64,000 bases of DNA, taken from the NCBI RefSeq assembly GCF_000003815.2, contig NW_023365730.1, forward strand, positions 669,199-733,198. Reading direction: 5' to 3'. The notes beneath the pieces were generated by a model, which was given only the letters and a program-made list of their open reading frames with translations, searched no databases and was not told the DNA's origin. Position numbers and translations under genes: made by a program. The stretch is from Branchiostoma floridae. Taxonomy: Eukaryota; Chordata; Leptocardii; Amphioxiformes; Branchiostomatidae. Positions 11,700 through 23,685 of the stretch are shown one piece after another. Positions within the stretch are counted from its first letter, which is position 1. Every line of letters begins with the position of its first letter.

Positions 11700-12880
11700 T
11701 GCTATGAATGATGATGGATACCAAGTTACCAGTAGGGTTCCATTAACGAGTACTGTAAATGCAGTACGCCATGAATTGTACAATATATCTATAAGCATCT
11801 TCTTGTGTTTCCCCTCAGCAATTCATTCTTGAATTTGTATGACAGACGTAGAGCACATTTATTCATACCTGTATTTCAAGGGCAGGTCTTTGGCAGGTAG
11901 TTTGAGTATTTAACCAACTTAGAAATTATTTTTTTTTTAAATCAAGCGCAGGCTTTAGCAGTAGTTTCAGAAAGTCAACCCACCGCTTTCCATATAGTTT
12001 GGTATGCGTCGGAGTGTTCTTTGCACTGGATGCAACATAATAAATATGGCTGAAGTTTTGAATATCAAACCAGAATGCCATACCTTGTCAAAGGCCCTCG
12101 AAAAAATCAAGAAAAACGGAAAGAACTTCTTTCTCGTCTTCAAAAGCCTTAAGGATAGTATGACAAATATAAACTAGCTGTTTGCTGGACTCGGCCCGGC
12201 TGAGGTGAAGCTGCCGCCTGAGCCGACGCGGGGGGTGAAGCCGGAGGAGCGGGGCGCTGAGGACGAATCATAACTACCCCAGCCGCCTCTGGACGCTCAG
12301 GAAAACCGCGAAGGTCAAAGAGGGGCTAGATGGGAATTCGCAACGTTTAAATACCCCCTTAAGCAGGTGAGAATGTTCATGTGTGTCGTGAGGTCACGTG
12401 GACTGCTCCCGTCCAGGTGTCGCCTTTAAAGAATGTGAAACCAGGTCAGGAGCGTCTTTGCACCTCACTTAGAATAGCCATATGGATCATGATCAGCCAG
12501 TCACAGCACAGGAAAGATAGGTGTAAATGATTCCCAGTGCGCTAAAAGTATTATTTATTCTACCTGTATTCAAAATTGTGTAACCACCCTACAGTCCCCA
12601 AATAAATGAATATCTGGTTGGTCTACTTCTCTACAATAATTCTCTACATATTGATGTATCTATCAAGTAAACCAATATCTTATAGGATCGTGTTGGCCAA
12701 GTTGATAACGTTGTGGCGGGTCCCATGCCCGAACCACTGCATGTTGCGTCTCTTGGCTGTTGTTCGTAGTGGTTCCTGTGGGCCAAAGAGGCCATGTAAC
12801 CTACAAGTTCATGCACGTGATCGTTTGTTATGTGTTATTAGTACGAGATGTGGAGCAGTCTGATTTGGATAGTAATTCTT
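11700..12880. other. No gene seen; partly duplicated near 14140
   Basis: The block around 11776-11815 (TGTACAATAT...CCTCAGCAATT) recurs at 14137-14182, so this stretch belongs to a degenerate duplicated region covering about 11.7-14.4 kb. No coding signal is supported. Confidence 0.35.
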
Positions 12881-12884
12881 GAGG

Positions 12885-13640
12885 TCTCTTCTGCCCAATC
12901 GAAAAAATGTGACATAGTGTTTAAAGTTTTGAAGCATCCTGCCATGCTTTTGTTCACTTTCTTAGATATGGGTGAGCCCAGGAGGTCCTGAAAACCCCTT
13001 CCGCCTTTCCTTATAGTATTGTATGCGTACATCTCTAGATACGATAGCCTTTCCTTATAGTATGGTATGTGTACACATCCAGATACATATCCAGACGGCA
13101 GAGGAACAAGAAATAATGCACAGCACCAGTTCCTGGTCGTTTGCCCAATAAAAGGGGTGGTGCCAGTACATATCCATTTATTCAGGACGTTCTTTGCACT
13201 GTATGCGTGTCCCAAGCACAGTAATTTTAGTCTTCTTCGCCATAATGTTTAGCAACTGTAGCAGATAATACAAAATCGTGAGGAATCCGGCCTGCTCCGA
13301 TCCTCTTGGATGGCTTTCTGGTAATCTCCTACTACCGGTAGTGGCTGGACCGGTCCAGGCTGCGGCTGCCCCGGCTGGAGCTGAGCTGGTCCCGGCACAG
13401 GAGTCGGCGCCAGTGGCTGCTGCCTCGGCTGGGCTGGATTCCTCATCCCAATCAAAAACATACGATATAATATTTAGAGCCTTAAAGCACCCTGCCATGC
13501 TTCCTTCAAAATGGGTGAGACCAGGAGGTCCTGAAAGACCCACCACCTTTCCTTATGTTATGGTATGTGTCAGGGTGTCCTCTACACTGGATGTAGTTTT
13601 AGTCTTCTTCACCATAAAGTTTATCAGCTGTAGCAGAAAA
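12885..13640 (-). repeat. Diverged duplicated units, one with a proline/glutamine-rich frame
   Basis: Blocks at 12890-13030 and 13460-13560 are diverged copies. On the minus strand they read AGCFKTLNTMSHFFDWAEET and AGCFKALNIISYVFDWDEES. Between them, 13270-13445 reads PAQPRQQPLAPTPVPGPAQL and on, P/Q-rich. It could be a low-complexity exon, but I see no continuing gene. The repeated 'ttagtcttcttcgccataa' block at 13228 and 13590 supports the duplication. Confidence 0.35.
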
Positions 13641-13784
13641 CACTTCTCGAACCACCCTTACTGCTGGGGCTGGGTTCCTGGGGCGTTGCATCGCTCCAGC
13701 TCTCCTCTCGACGTGCCGAGGAAACATGTTATCTTGGTCATACTTAATATAGTCAGACAACAGCCATTTCTCAGCTGCTGGTTA

Positions 13785-13935
13785 ATCATTTTGATGATGA
13801 TGATGATGAATGGTTTATTAATAAAAAATCACTCGCAGCCTGTTTGGCTGAATTGCGGATTTCGTACAGATAATTTTGTCCAGCCAGAGCTAATTCTAGA
13901 AATATTAAAACATCTATAACATCAATTATATCTTA
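13785..13935 (-). repeat. Likely LINE/SINE 3' tail
   Basis: A (GAT)n run followed by GGTTTATTAATAAAAAATCA and 'cgcagcctgtttggctgaattg'. Read on the minus strand this looks like an element tail with AATAAA and a simple-repeat end. A related block (GGTTTATTGAGTAAACACAC, 'cctcgcagtcaaccatgactgtctgaattg') lies at 15200-15260. Confidence 0.35.
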
Positions 13936-14499
13936 AACATTTAAATAACGATTAAAATTCTGACATTGATAAAGCCAAATACGTGCGTGTAGCAACACTT
14001 TAAAACACAACAGATATCCTTAGATACAAACACACACACACTTGATCTTTATAGTATGAGTGATTCAAAATGAACGATTTTAAATAAATATAAAAATTTC
14101 TTTATATTAATAAGTGATGTCTATAACTGCTCTGTATTGTACAATATCTATAAGCATAATGTTGTGTTCCCCCTCAGCAATTAAGTATTGGATTTATGAC
14201 CAGACTTGGAGCATACATGTAGTTTCGGACTTAACCAATTTAGAAATTATCAAATAGATCAAGGGACGGGCAAGCAGTTTTGCAAGTAGTTTCAGAATTC
14301 AACCAATTTAGAAATTATCAAATAGATAAAGAGATGGGCTTTAGCGGGTCGTTTCATAACATCCTTGAGGGTTTCACTCCCTTTATCTGTCAGTACTCTC
14401 TCGGGTAGGCGGGTCGGTAGCAGTGACCAATCCGATACCCATCGTGCTATCTGTCATAAGGCATCTCTCTTAATTGCTGAAGAGCTCCCTTTTGAAATA

Positions 14500-16320
14500 T
14501 AGTTAGGGAAGTGTAATAAAAAACGACCAATACTTTTGGGAGACAACACAATCACTGCTTCATTTCATGAATCCTCATGTGACGTGTAATTGATATTTTC
14601 TGGGCTGCCCTGTAGTCGCATTTTTGACAGGTGAAATTCCCCGTGTATATTCTCATGTGTCGGACCAATGCACATTTGTATAGTGTGCTAAACCCGAAGT
14701 TTTGGCACGTATGGCGCTTTGGAACAGCTTAATCTTGGACCTCTTGTACAGCTTCGCCTTCGATGTCTAACATGAATGACAAATTGATTGACAATGACAA
14801 TTAGATGAGGTACATCAAAGATACAATTTATCTCTAAACAGAAATTGTCAGCCCAACGTTCCGTTTTCATATAGTTAACTTCATGGTACTACCAAATGGT
14901 CGGGAAAAAATTCAGGTCAGTGTCGTAATGTTCCGTTTCTTAATAATCAACATTCCTCCCATAGTCCGCGGATGATTTTCTCTCCCGGAGGTTTGAACTT
15001 CATGCTTGTTTGTCCTCTCACCAATCCATATTCCGTCATAGTCGGTACCTCCTGGCACTCTTGAGCCAGTGTGACACAAACATGACATCAGGAAGAAAAC
15101 ACTTTTAGCTAAATTTTCTGCCCAAATTCTTGTTTGCTCAGTACGTGCAGGGATGCCTCCTTGCTCGAAACAAAGTAAGTAAGTGTTAAGTAAGATTGGT
15201 TTATTGAGTAAACACACAAAGCCTCGCAGTCAACCATGACTGTCTGAATTGTTCTTGTGTTTACAAAACAAATAAATATAGATAATTGCATTTTCGCAAA
15301 TTCTGTAAATAATAAGTATTAACTAAAATGCGAACGTAGTACATGACTGAGTAAAAACTCACATATTTACAGTATAAAATTGTGATTTAAACATTGAGAT
15401 CATCCTACATTTACATTACACTAGACAGACGGTATGATATATTGCACTTATCATGTACTGGTGACATTAGCATTATTGAGCAACCTAACCATGTATGTTA
15501 TTGCACTACTTCTGAAATGTTCGGTTCTTGTTCTGAAATTGTCCAGCTGTTTGCATTGCTTGATCGTATAGTGCGACCACTAATTTAATGTCACCACGTC
15601 TAGCGGGAAACCAGTGGTGGCAGACAGAAGACTCCAGCAAGAGTTTTTTTTTTGCTAAGCTCAGGCACAGCTGATTTCCACGTTACTCCAGGGTTACAAG
15701 TCCTAGGACGAGAATGGCATTTGCGTGGTTGGAGTACAAATAAGACAAAACAACAGAAATACAAAACAACAGACTTTCAACCGACAAACCACATCCTAGG
15801 TGTGAGATCTGACAATAGATTTGAACTCAGCTCATTCTGCTCTTACTAGTTTGTTTTGTGAAGTAAAGTGACGGTTTAAATTTTTTTTGTCAGCCTGCAT
15901 TTATGCTACTGGAAAGGGTCACTCGCCGAGTTTTTCTGGACTTGAAACAATGTTCCTGTACTGTAAGTGTTGTTCAGTTACTCGAAATGTTGTCTGTGAC
16001 CTCTTACGCAATCTACGTCTACGAAGTGGTGACGGCATGTGGAAAGTTACGCGTCCATTGCACAACAGCACATAATTCAGAAAAAATACACTGTTGAGTG
16101 TACTGACATTTTCCTTCAAGCTTGTTTATGAAAATTTCAGTACTGGTAATCTCCAGTTTTCCCTGTAAAGAATGGAGAATCATGGAGATAACTGGTGTTC
16201 ATAATATTGTAGACTTAGATATTTGAAGACTTGTGGACAAAATCTATGCCAGGAACTGGTAAATATTGAGTCCTTTGTGATACACAATTTTGAATACACG
16301 CCTTCAAGATAGGGCTTGGG
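14500..16320. other. No gene seen
   Basis: Short open frames only. There is one probable element tail at about 15190-15300 (see 13785-13935). No splice-consistent coding blocks were found. Confidence 0.35.
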
Positions 16321-16329
16321 TTTGTGAAT

Positions 16330-17033
16330 TTATTTTTTTCAACTTTATTGCAGGCAATTGGCCCATATCACATACATAAGAAAAAAACATAGAATACAAC
16401 AATACAAATACACTTTATATACAATAAAATGTTCATGAGTCGGGGATTTTGTAGATAAGATTCACAAAGTGTGTCCAGAATTTGCTATGGATCTGAGTAG
16501 AATAAGCGGGAGATAATGTTGTTTTTAGATGCGGCGATGTGTTGTACAAATGCATGCGTTAGTTCTCTCCTAGCTTCAAAAATTTGGCTGCCACTATCAC
16601 TCGTTAGATAGCCTAACACAATCCTAAGAGCATAATGTTATACGCTACGCGTAGCCTGCGAATCGTACCCAATTATACTGACACCACTTATAACGACCTT
16701 CAGAGATCTGCAGGACAAGAAGGATTTTATTGTTGCTAGAATCTTGCCACAGATACCATAGCTGGCAAGTTTATTCAGCAAACCTCTATGCCATGCCTTG
16801 TCAAAAGTGTCTCGCTACACCTGTTCCGATTGTAAGAATGGAAGTGGTGATTGCGGTGAGCAATATTTAGCAGCAGCACACTCAGAGATGTAACATGGCT
16901 GCCTGTTAGGTCTCTACTGGTTTTCCTTTGATGGAACAAAGTTATCAATTCCAGCAAGAAACGAATCAGACAGAAGGACAGCTATTTTTGAGGCAGAGTT
17001 TTGAATATTGTTGGAAGTGGAATCTCAGCAATG
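16330..17033 (-). mobile_element. 3' half of a decayed LINE split by the Ty3 element
   Basis: Reading the minus strand from 17033: IPLPTIFKNSASKIAVLL..., an AAAxxxHRNH block, then FDKAWHRGLLNKLASYGICG and IKSFLSCRSLKVVISGVS. These are parts of a CR1/Jockey-like LINE ORF2 linker and reverse-transcriptase palm ('FDKxWHxGLLxKLxxYGIxG'). The N-terminal RT blocks are missing between the two pieces, and the sequence then runs to an AATAAA near 16355. The frame continues into 23686-24500 across the Ty3 insertion, so both are one old copy. Confidence 0.7.
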
Positions 17034-17223
17034 TGTTACCCTCGTTCTGTCCACTTTAGATGATGTTTAGGGAGCCCAGAGGTGACACAAGAGCGACTAG
17101 GAGACTGGAGTTGAGACGACGTGAACTGATCTTTATTTCTTTTCCCCGGCTACTCCCCGACGCATGCGTGTCGGCTCGGACTATCCCATTATCCATAAAG
17201 GGGGTTATTTCTACATGGCAACA
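17034..17223 (-). repeat. 3' LTR of the Ty3/gypsy element
   Basis: 190 bp, identical by eye to the 5' LTR. An AATAAA on the minus strand (TTTATT at 17132-17137) is the likely poly(A) signal. Confidence 0.93.
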
Positions 17224-17237
17224 CTCTCCCCTCTTTT
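17224..17237 (-). promoter_or_regulatory. Polypurine tract
   Basis: The minus strand reads AAAAGAGGGGAGAG directly against the 3' LTR. This is the usual plus-strand primer of LTR retrotransposons. Confidence 0.85.
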
Positions 17238-17832
17238 AAAGTCATCTCGGAACAATAACAATAAGAAACTATTAATGAACACATATATATGGTTGTTTAG
17301 TACTATGAAAAATAAAGGATATATTCTATTCTATTCTCCTTTGCGTTAGCCTCTTTTTTTTTTCTTTAGCTTTGGCACCGATAACATCTTTAACCTTGGC
17401 ACTGATAACATCTTTAACTTTGGCACAGATAGCATCTTCAATAAACTGGCTTCACTGCTACTAACAGAAGCTCCAACGTACTGACTGTTTTAGAACAGTT
17501 AACACAACATTAGGCCTGATCTAAATTCTGAGCTGGAAGTCCTGCAGAGTCCACACAACTGGAATCCATCAGTCTCTTTGTTATCCATCAATAACCAACA
17601 TACATGTCTCTCAAATATGGAATGATTTTCCACAATAACCTTGCATTTACTGTCCACAATATAATTGTCCCATGAGACTCTTCTCATTCAGCGGGTAATC
17701 CACAGGCACAGCGGCACTGGTGCAGCGGGTAATCCACAGGAATAGTAATATCCACAATAACAGCAGGTAATCCACAAGAATAGTAATCCACTGCAGTTCA
17801 CAGTCTACACGAATAACAGGTACTCCATCCCC

Positions 17833-20800
17833 TTAGCTGGGCGCGTACATGCGAATTATCGGTATTAACTGTCCACAGTGAAGGCACGACTGATATAATT
17901 GCCCAGGATGCCCTGCTCCCGCGTTCCACATGTTCAGTGGCCATGGTGTCCCCACATTCCACTCTGCTGCATTTACTGTGTTCACCGTTGGTACTCTCAA
18001 GTAGCCTGGTTGGCCACCCACATCATATGTGAGAGTCCGTGGTGGTCTCCTATTTCGTCTTGGTCTGTTCTCTTCTACTTCTGCTGGTTCTGGAACCTCC
18101 TCAGCACCCTGAGACACACAGGGCTGGTCCTCAGACTCAACTTCACCGTCAGTTTCTTCATCCCTTTCACTACCTGTACTTCCTCTCTGGTCTTCTTGTT
18201 CAGCTCCAATTTCGACTCTGTTGTCTGCAAGTTCTTCTTCCTCATTATCACTCCTCTTGTCCTCTCTTTGAGGTGTTTTCCCTTTGCTCCGGTTGTCCAC
18301 TGGAACCTCTAGAGGCAGTCCGTCACACGGTAGTAGCATATTTCTATGCAACACTCTTGACCTTCCTTCTCTGCATTCTGGGCGTACCTCATACACTGGA
18401 ATATCTTTCCCCTTCTGCTTCACAATGATATGGACTTTGTCCTCCCAGTGGGAACGCAACTTGCCCGGTCCTCCTCTGTCCGTCATATTTCGAACAAGGA
18501 CCCGGTCACCACTGGACAAACTGAGACCGTGCACCTTTCTGTCGTACTGCTTCTTCCCTTTTGCACCTGTTTTCCTGGCATGCTGACTCGCAATCCTGTA
18601 GGCCTCCTGCATGCCACGTTTCCATTTCTTGGCATACTCAGGATATGATTGAACCTCATTCTCCTTGTCTTCAATCCCGAACATGAGGTCCACTGGCAGG
18701 CGGGGGTGATGTCCATACAACAGAAAGTGAGGCGAATACCCAGTGCTCTCATGTCGGGTGCAGTTGTACGCATGAACCACTTTGTTAAGAGACGCCTTCC
18801 AATCTGTTTTCTGGGATTCTGGGAGAGCACGTAACATCGCTAGCAAAGTCCGATTAAACCTCTCCACCTGACCATTTCCCTGGGGGTGATACGGGGTTGT
18901 TCTCGAGGGCGACACTCCACTCAGCTGATGTAGGCGTTGAAACAACCTATTTTCAAACTCTGCTCCCTGGTCATGGTGAATCTTGAGAGGGTACCCAAAT
19001 CTAGGAATGAAGTCATTAAAGAGCTTCTCTGCCGCTGTTCTCCCTGACTTGTTCCTGGTTGCATATGCTTGAGCGAACCGTGTGAAATGGTCCACAACCA
19101 CCAAAATGTACTCGTAGCCACCTTTGCTCCTTTCAAGGTGGACGTAGTCAATGGACACCAGTTGTAGCGGCTCAGTGGTGATGATGTTAGTAAGTGGGGC
19201 TTTGTCTGGAATGTTTGGCTTCCGGCGCTTAATGCACTGACACTTGGAGGTACAGTATTCAATTATGTCTCTCTGCATCTTTGGCCAGTAGAACCGTTGT
19301 CTTGCCAGGCTGACAACCCTGTCTGCTCCCAGATGGCCCATTTTGTCATGTAGTTCTTGGTACACAATGTTCCTATATTCCTTCGGGAGCACTACTTGCA
19401 GTACTGGACCAGCTCTCCGGCGGAGAATGCCCTCATCATCGATCTGCAGCTTTTTCCACTCCCGCATGTATTCTCTTGTACCAATTGAGTTGTCTTGCCT
19501 CTCTCGGGTAGTGGGATTCCTCCCCCCTTCTTTCAGCTCTATCACCTTTCTAATGGCCGAGTCCCGACGTTGCGCTTCACCGATCTCCTTCTTGCTCAAT
19601 GGTCCTATACTTGCACTCTTGTCTTCAGGTGGTAGACTGTCAATGTTCGTAGTGATAGCACTTATCCATGTGGCATCTCCTTGATCCACTGCCTGCATGG
19701 CTTGGATGGTGGCACTCAGTACATCACCACTCACTTCTTCTGTGCAGGTAGCCATAAACTGCTCAGCATCTCCTGGACCTGGTACTCTTGACAGCACATC
19801 TGCATCTGCATTAGCTTTCCCAGGTCGGTACTTGATGCTGAAGTTATAGTCCACCAACTCTGCCACCCATCGGTGACCTGTCGCATTCAACTTGGCCGTG
19901 CTCAGAACGTAGGTGAGTGGATTATTGTCGGTATATACTTCAAAAGATGGGGCGTAGTACAGGTAGTCTCGGAACTTCTCAGTAATGGACCACTTGAGAG
20001 CCAAGAACTCCAACTTCCCCGAGTGCATGTGGTAATTCTTCTCTGCCGGTGACAGTGTCCGTGAACCATATGCAATCACCCGGAGCTTGCCCTCTTGCTG
20101 TTGATATAATACTGCGCCCAAACCAGTGGCTGATGCATCTGTGTGCAGGATAAATGGTTTCTCAAAGTCAGGGTAGGCCATCACAGGTGGGCTGGTCAGT
20201 TGTTCTGTCAGTTGATTAAGGATATCTTGGTGTTCCTCAGTCCACTGGACTGGTTGCTTCGCAGCACTGTCCGACAGCAGGTCGTACAGTGGTTTAGCAA
20301 TTCTACTGAAGTCCTTGATGTACGTCCTGTAGTACCCGAGGAACCCAAGCACCCGTCGTACATCTCCTACAGTAGTGGGCTTCTTGTCTCTGATTGCCTT
20401 GACTGCTGCTGTATCTTCTGGATCCATCGTGTACCCATCTGCAGTGACTAGCTTCCCGACATACCTCACCTGTCGTCGGAACATCACACATTTCTTTGGC
20501 TTCAACTTACAGCCATGTTCCTGGAACCTGCGCAACACTCTCCTGATGCGCTCGACATGTGACTCAAAGCCTTCGCTGTAGACCATGGTGTCATCCATAT
20601 ACGGTTCGCATATTTCATGGCTCAAGCCCTCGAGTACTTCTTCCATATGCCGTTGGAATGCTGGAGGCGCATTCTTTAATCCCATGGGGACGCGAACCCA
20701 CTCATAGAGTCCGTATGGCGTTACAAATGCTGTGTATTTCCTACTTTCTTCCTCCATGTACCCCTGATGGTACGCCTTTCCTAGATCCAGTACAGAGAAC

Positions 20801-22347
20801 CATGTGTTTCCCTTCAACCTGTTGAGCACATCTTGAATCCTCGGGAGGGGCTGGCGATCTGGCACTGTTTTCTCGTTCAGTGCCCGGTAATCAATACATA
20901 GTCTCATTCCTCCATCCTTCTTCCGTACGCACACCATTGGTGATGAATATGGTGATTTGGATTTCTGGATCCATTCTTGGTTAATCAAATCTTCGATATA
21001 TTCCTTAACCTCCTTGTACAGTGGGGTGGGAATTGACACGTAATTCTTCTGAACTGGTTCTTTATCAGTCAGGTTGATGTTTAACTTGAGCCCCTCCATG
21101 CTGCCAATGTCCTGGTCATCCCTCGAAAAGGCCTGACACTCTTCCCTCAGCATCTGTCTAACGATCTCTTCTTGATCCTCTTCTAAGTGGGAGAGGTCTA
21201 CCGGTGGATCCCACAATTCCCCCAGCTCATTACTCGCCTTCCTCACTGTGTTCACTTGAACTGGCTCTGACTGCGGAGGTTTTTCAGACTCGGAATCTTC
21301 AGACACTCTCTGCAGCTCAATGGGAACTGCTGACCTAATCGTCTCAACTCGACCCAGAACCGTTTTCGCTGGGAGGTGAATGTCGTACCTGCTAGTGTTG
21401 GTCACCGGTACTTTGACCATTCCAGATGGGCTGACTGATGTAAGGACAGGTCCCACCTCTAAACCTGTGGGCCAATGTCCCGCTTCGTCTGGTTCGAACA
21501 GGACCAGCTGCTTCTCTTCCACGGATCCCTTGGGGATTTTGCACCTCACCTGGACTGTAGCCCCCTGAGATAGTCTCACTCTCTTACGACCCACTCGTAT
21601 GCTTACTGGAGTCACGTTACTGAAATCTTCAATCATGTTCACGAGGGCAGCTGCCTTCTGTGGTGGGACGGGCATCACTTTGGTAAGCAATGTTGGACAG
21701 TCATCCTTACAGCACTTCTGAATCTCTTCAATCACATTGTACCCTATAATCGGTTGTACTTGGTTATTGTCGGACGTCGTCAGAAATGGTACAATCAGTT
21801 CAGGTGACTGGTCTTCACTTAATCTGAACCTCACTTCAACCCAGCCACTGTAGGGAATCGGAGTGCCATTGGCCGCTTGTAAACTAAAACTTGTCGAGTC
21901 CTCCAGGATCTCTATCACTTGTCGAACCTCAACTCCAGGTAAGTGTTCCTCCCTCCACCTGTCTGACATGATGCTTACCTGGGCTCCCGTATCCCACAGA
22001 GCCATAACTGGTTTATTGTCCATGAGGCATGCTACTTGACACTTATTTCCAATCAGTTTGGTGATCTTCGTTCGTTGAGTTGGAGTTAGATGTGAAGCCG
22101 ACATGGCGTTGATGTGAACTTGCTGATTATTTCTAGTTGGTGTTCCTGTTGGCTGTTGATTATTGTCACTGTCGGTGTTGGTTGTTGTTTCTTCCTTTCG
22201 TTGTTGACGGGGTTGTTTGTGGGACTGTCTTGAGCTGTTTAGGACGACCCCTCGTCCCTTGGGGGTGTCCTCGCGGCGTTTCCCTGTTTCCAGCACCGTC
22301 TGGCAATATGGTTGCTTCCGCCGCAGCGGAAGCAGTGCCCACACCAC
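17833..22347 (-). CDS. pol: Ty3/gypsy Pol polyprotein (PR-RT-RH-IN)
   Basis: 1504 codons counted from the first in-frame ATG, but the frame is probably entered by -1 frameshifting from gag rather than by its own start. Order along the protein: protease with DTG at 119-121; reverse transcriptase with YMDD at 583-586; RNase H opening at TDAS 736-739; integrase zinc finger H1000, H1005, C1032, C1036; catalytic D1067, D1126 and E1162, which is the D,D(35)E spacing; then a GPY/F-like C-terminal module around [10 protein letters not shown]. All catalytic residues I can check are present and there is no internal stop. The domain order with integrase last is that of standard Ty3/gypsy (Metaviridae), not the rearranged Gmr1 group. 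Confidence 0.93.
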   Translation of the reverse strand: MVWALLPLRRKQPYCQTVLETGKRREDTPKGRGVVLNSSRQSHKQPRQQRKEETTTNTDSDNNQQPTGTPTRNNQQVHINAMSASHLTPTQRTKITKLIGNKCQVACLMDNKPVMALWDTGAQVSIMSDRWREEHLPGVEVRQVIEILEDSTSFSLQAANGTPIPYSGWVEVRFRLSEDQSPELIVPFLTTSDNNQVQPIIGYNVIEEIQKCCKDDCPTLLTKVMPVPPQKAAALVNMIEDFSNVTPVSIRVGRKRVRLSQGATVQVRCKIPKGSVEEKQLVLFEPDEAGHWPTGLEVGPVLTSVSPSGMVKVPVTNTSRYDIHLPAKTVLGRVETIRSAVPIELQRVSEDSESEKPPQSEPVQVNTVRKASNELGELWDPPVDLSHLEEDQEEIVRQMLREECQAFSRDDQDIGSMEGLKLNINLTDKEPVQKNYVSIPTPLYKEVKEYIEDLINQEWIQKSKSPYSSPMVCVRKKDGGMRLCIDYRALNEKTVPDRQPLPRIQDVLNRLKGNTWFSVLDLGKAYHQGYMEEESRKYTAFVTPYGLYEWVRVPMGLKNAPPAFQRHMEEVLEGLSHEICEPYMDDTMVYSEGFESHVERIRRVLRRFQEHGCKLKPKKCVMFRRQVRYVGKLVTADGYTMDPEDTAAVKAIRDKKPTTVGDVRRVLGFLGYYRTYIKDFSRIAKPLYDLLSDSAAKQPVQWTEEHQDILNQLTEQLTSPPVMAYPDFEKPFILHTDASATGLGAVLYQQQEGKLRVIAYGSRTLSPAEKNYHMHSGKLEFLALKWSITEKFRDYLYYAPSFEVYTDNNPLTYVLSTAKLNATGHRWVAELVDYNFSIKYRPGKANADADVLSRVPGPGDAEQFMATCTEEVSGDVLSATIQAMQAVDQGDATWISAITTNIDSLPPEDKSASIGPLSKKEIGEAQRRDSAIRKVIELKEGGRNPTTRERQDNSIGTREYMREWKKLQIDDEGILRRRAGPVLQVVLPKEYRNIVYQELHDKMGHLGADRVVSLARQRFYWPKMQRDIIEYCTSKCQCIKRRKPNIPDKAPLTNIITTEPLQLVSIDYVHLERSKGGYEYILVVVDHFTRFAQAYATRNKSGRTAAEKLFNDFIPRFGYPLKIHHDQGAEFENRLFQRLHQLSGVSPSRTTPYHPQGNGQVERFNRTLLAMLRALPESQKTDWKASLNKVVHAYNCTRHESTGYSPHFLLYGHHPRLPVDLMFGIEDKENEVQSYPEYAKKWKRGMQEAYRIASQHARKTGAKGKKQYDRKVHGLSLSSGDRVLVRNMTDRGGPGKLRSHWEDKVHIIVKQKGKDIPVYEVRPECREGRSRVLHRNMLLPCDGLPLEVPVDNRSKGKTPQREDKRSDNEEEELADNRVEIGAEQEDQRGSTGSERDEETDGEVESEDQPCVSQGAEEVPEPAEVEENRPRRNRRPPRTLTYDVGGQPGYLRVPTVNTVNAAEWNVGTPWPLNMWNAGAGHPGQLYQSCLHCGQLIPIIRMYAPS

Positions 22348-23198
22348 TCTGCCTCATTCTGGATACACCTGTCACACCGCCGCCTGGAGGTTGCTGATGT
22401 TGTGACAACCCGCACATTGGCTGTACCAGACAACACCTGGTCTGTTCGGGGTGGGTTGCGCGGGCGTGCCCCTTCAAACAGACCACGGCCATGTGCAATC
22501 AGGTACTGCCCGCTCATCTTCCCTAACTCCTCCAGAGACTTCGGTTTCCTCTCCCGCAGGTGGACTGACAAATCCACAGGGCACAGATCCAGGAATTGTT
22601 CCTGGATGATCAAGTCACAAATTCCTTCATATGTCTTGGGGGTATCAGACAGCTCGATCCACCTGTTCAGGTAACCCCTAAGACGTACAATGTACTGGTC
22701 CGGCCCTTCCCCCTCCTGAGGAACTTCAGACCTGAACTTCTTCTTGAACCCGTCTTCCGTAAGTTCATATCTCTTAAGAATGGCATCCTTCACTTTCTTG
22801 TAATCTTTTGCATCATCATCCGATAGCCTGCTATAAACTTCCAGTGCCCTCCCCGTGAGTAGGGCGCTCAGTAGGGACGCCCACGTGTTTTCCGCCCAGT
22901 GGTTAGCACGTGCAAATCTCTCAAACCTCAAGAGGTACTCGTCTATTCCTTCGCCTTCTGTGAAGCTTGGTAATCTTGGCGTCTTCGCCTTGACCTCCTC
23001 CGCATTTTGCTTTTGTACCGCTTTAATTTCAGCTTGTTTCAGCTTTAGGGCCTCTAGCTCCAACTCATGCTTCCTCTGAGCATCTCTTTCCCTTGCCCTC
23101 TCGTCCCTCTCAATGGCCTGTTGTTTTTCGACATACTCGAGGATACTCGGCCCTTCTAGGCCCATTTTCGTGGCCTGCTCTATGAGCGTGTCCGTCAT
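22239..23198 (-). CDS. gag: Ty3/gypsy Gag
   Basis: 319 codons starting at the first ATG after the primer-binding site. The N-terminal third is a charged helix (roughly residues 30-75, coiled-coil-like). The middle (about 85-250) resembles the capsid fold shared by gypsy Gag and SCAN domains, with an [20 protein letters not shown] opening. The C-terminus has a CX2C...CX2C segment and then a zinc knuckle CX2CX4HX4C at residues 289-302 for RNA packaging. It ends 17 residues after the knuckle. The last ~110 nt overlap the pol open frame, and a -1 slip signal at 22278-22284 lies in the correct frame. Intact, with no stops. Confidence 0.9.
   Translation of the reverse strand: MTDTLIEQATKMGLEGPSILEYVEKQQAIERDERARERDAQRKHELELEALKLKQAEIKAVQKQNAEEVKAKTPRLPSFTEGEGIDEYLLRFERFARANHWAENTWASLLSALLTGRALEVYSRLSDDDAKDYKKVKDAILKRYELTEDGFKKKFRSEVPQEGEGPDQYIVRLRGYLNRWIELSDTPKTYEGICDLIIQEQFLDLCPVDLSVHLRERKPKSLEELGKMSGQYLIAHGRGLFEGARPRNPPRTDQVLSGTANVRVVTTSATSRRRCDRCIQNEAEWCGHCFRCGGSNHIARRCWKQGNAARTPPRDEGSS
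22241..22284 (-). promoter_or_regulatory. -1 ribosomal frameshift signal at the gag-pol junction
   Basis: Slippery heptamer G GGA AAC at 22284-22278 lies exactly in the gag frame (codons CAG GGA AAC). A 6-nt spacer follows, then a stem-loop at 22271-22241 pairing AGGAC with GTCCT and CCCC with GGGG around a loop of about 10 nt. Slipping back one base enters the pol frame. Confidence 0.85.
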
Positions 23199-23474
23199 GG
23201 TTGGTTCACGTCAAGAATCTACCCGCTACACAAAAAGTACAACACTCCTGAACTTAGTTCCTCCGATAAAGAACTGCCGCCCTCCCCCTCTACAACCGCA
23301 GCGCCATCTTGTTGACCTCTGAACTATTTGTTTACAACAAATTGACCTCTCTGACCTGTGGTCACGTGTCTTCTTTGGCGCGAATCCTTTTCTGTCACAA
23401 CGTCGGGTTCCAGTGGCGGTCAAACTTCTCCTGTCGTGATCATCCGATCGGCTCCCTTTCCTCTAAGTTTTACG

Positions 23475-23492
23475 ATCTCGGTGGAACCTCCA
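23475..23492 (-). promoter_or_regulatory. Primer-binding site for tRNA-Gln
   Basis: The plus strand reads ATCTCGGTGGAACCTCCA, the 3' end of animal tRNA-Gln(CUG) plus its CCA tail. The minus strand is therefore complementary to the tRNA over 18 nt. It starts 3 nt inside the 5' LTR, the normal place for minus-strand priming. Confidence 0.85.
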
Positions 23493-23495
23493 TTT

Positions 23496-23685
23496 TGTTA
23501 CCCTCGTTCTGTCCACTTTAGATGATGTTTAGGGAGCCCAGAGGTGACACAAGAGCGACTAGGAGACTGGAGTTGAGACGACGTGAACTGATCTTTATTT
23601 CTTTTCCCCGGCTACTCCCCGACGCATGCGTGTCGGCTCGGACTATCCCATTATCCATAAAGGGGGTTATTTCTACATGGCAACA
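23496..23685 (-). repeat. 5' LTR of the Ty3/gypsy element
   Basis: 190 bp, identical by eye to the other LTR. On the coding strand it starts TGTTGCC and ends GGTAACA, and it carries an AATAAA in its middle. Confidence 0.93.

Larger units (their letters stand above)
17034..23685 (-). mobile_element. Full-length Ty3/gypsy LTR retrotransposon
   Basis: The element is 6652 bp, coding strand minus. Two 190-bp direct repeats (17034-17223 and 23496-23685) appear identical base for base by eye and are bounded TGTT...AACA. The flanks carry AATG on each side (17030-17033 and 23686-23689), a 4-bp target duplication. It has a primer-binding site, gag, pol (protease, RT, RNase H, integrase in that order) and a polypurine tract. 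No envelope-like frame lies between pol and the 3' LTR. That 610-bp interval contains short tandem repeats (17360-17440, 17690-17800). Identical LTRs and open frames point to a recent, perhaps still mobile, insertion. Confidence 0.95.

Noticed and set aside
17899-21568. Many plus-strand open frames of 60-137 codons
   Set aside because: Shadows of the intact minus-strand pol frame.
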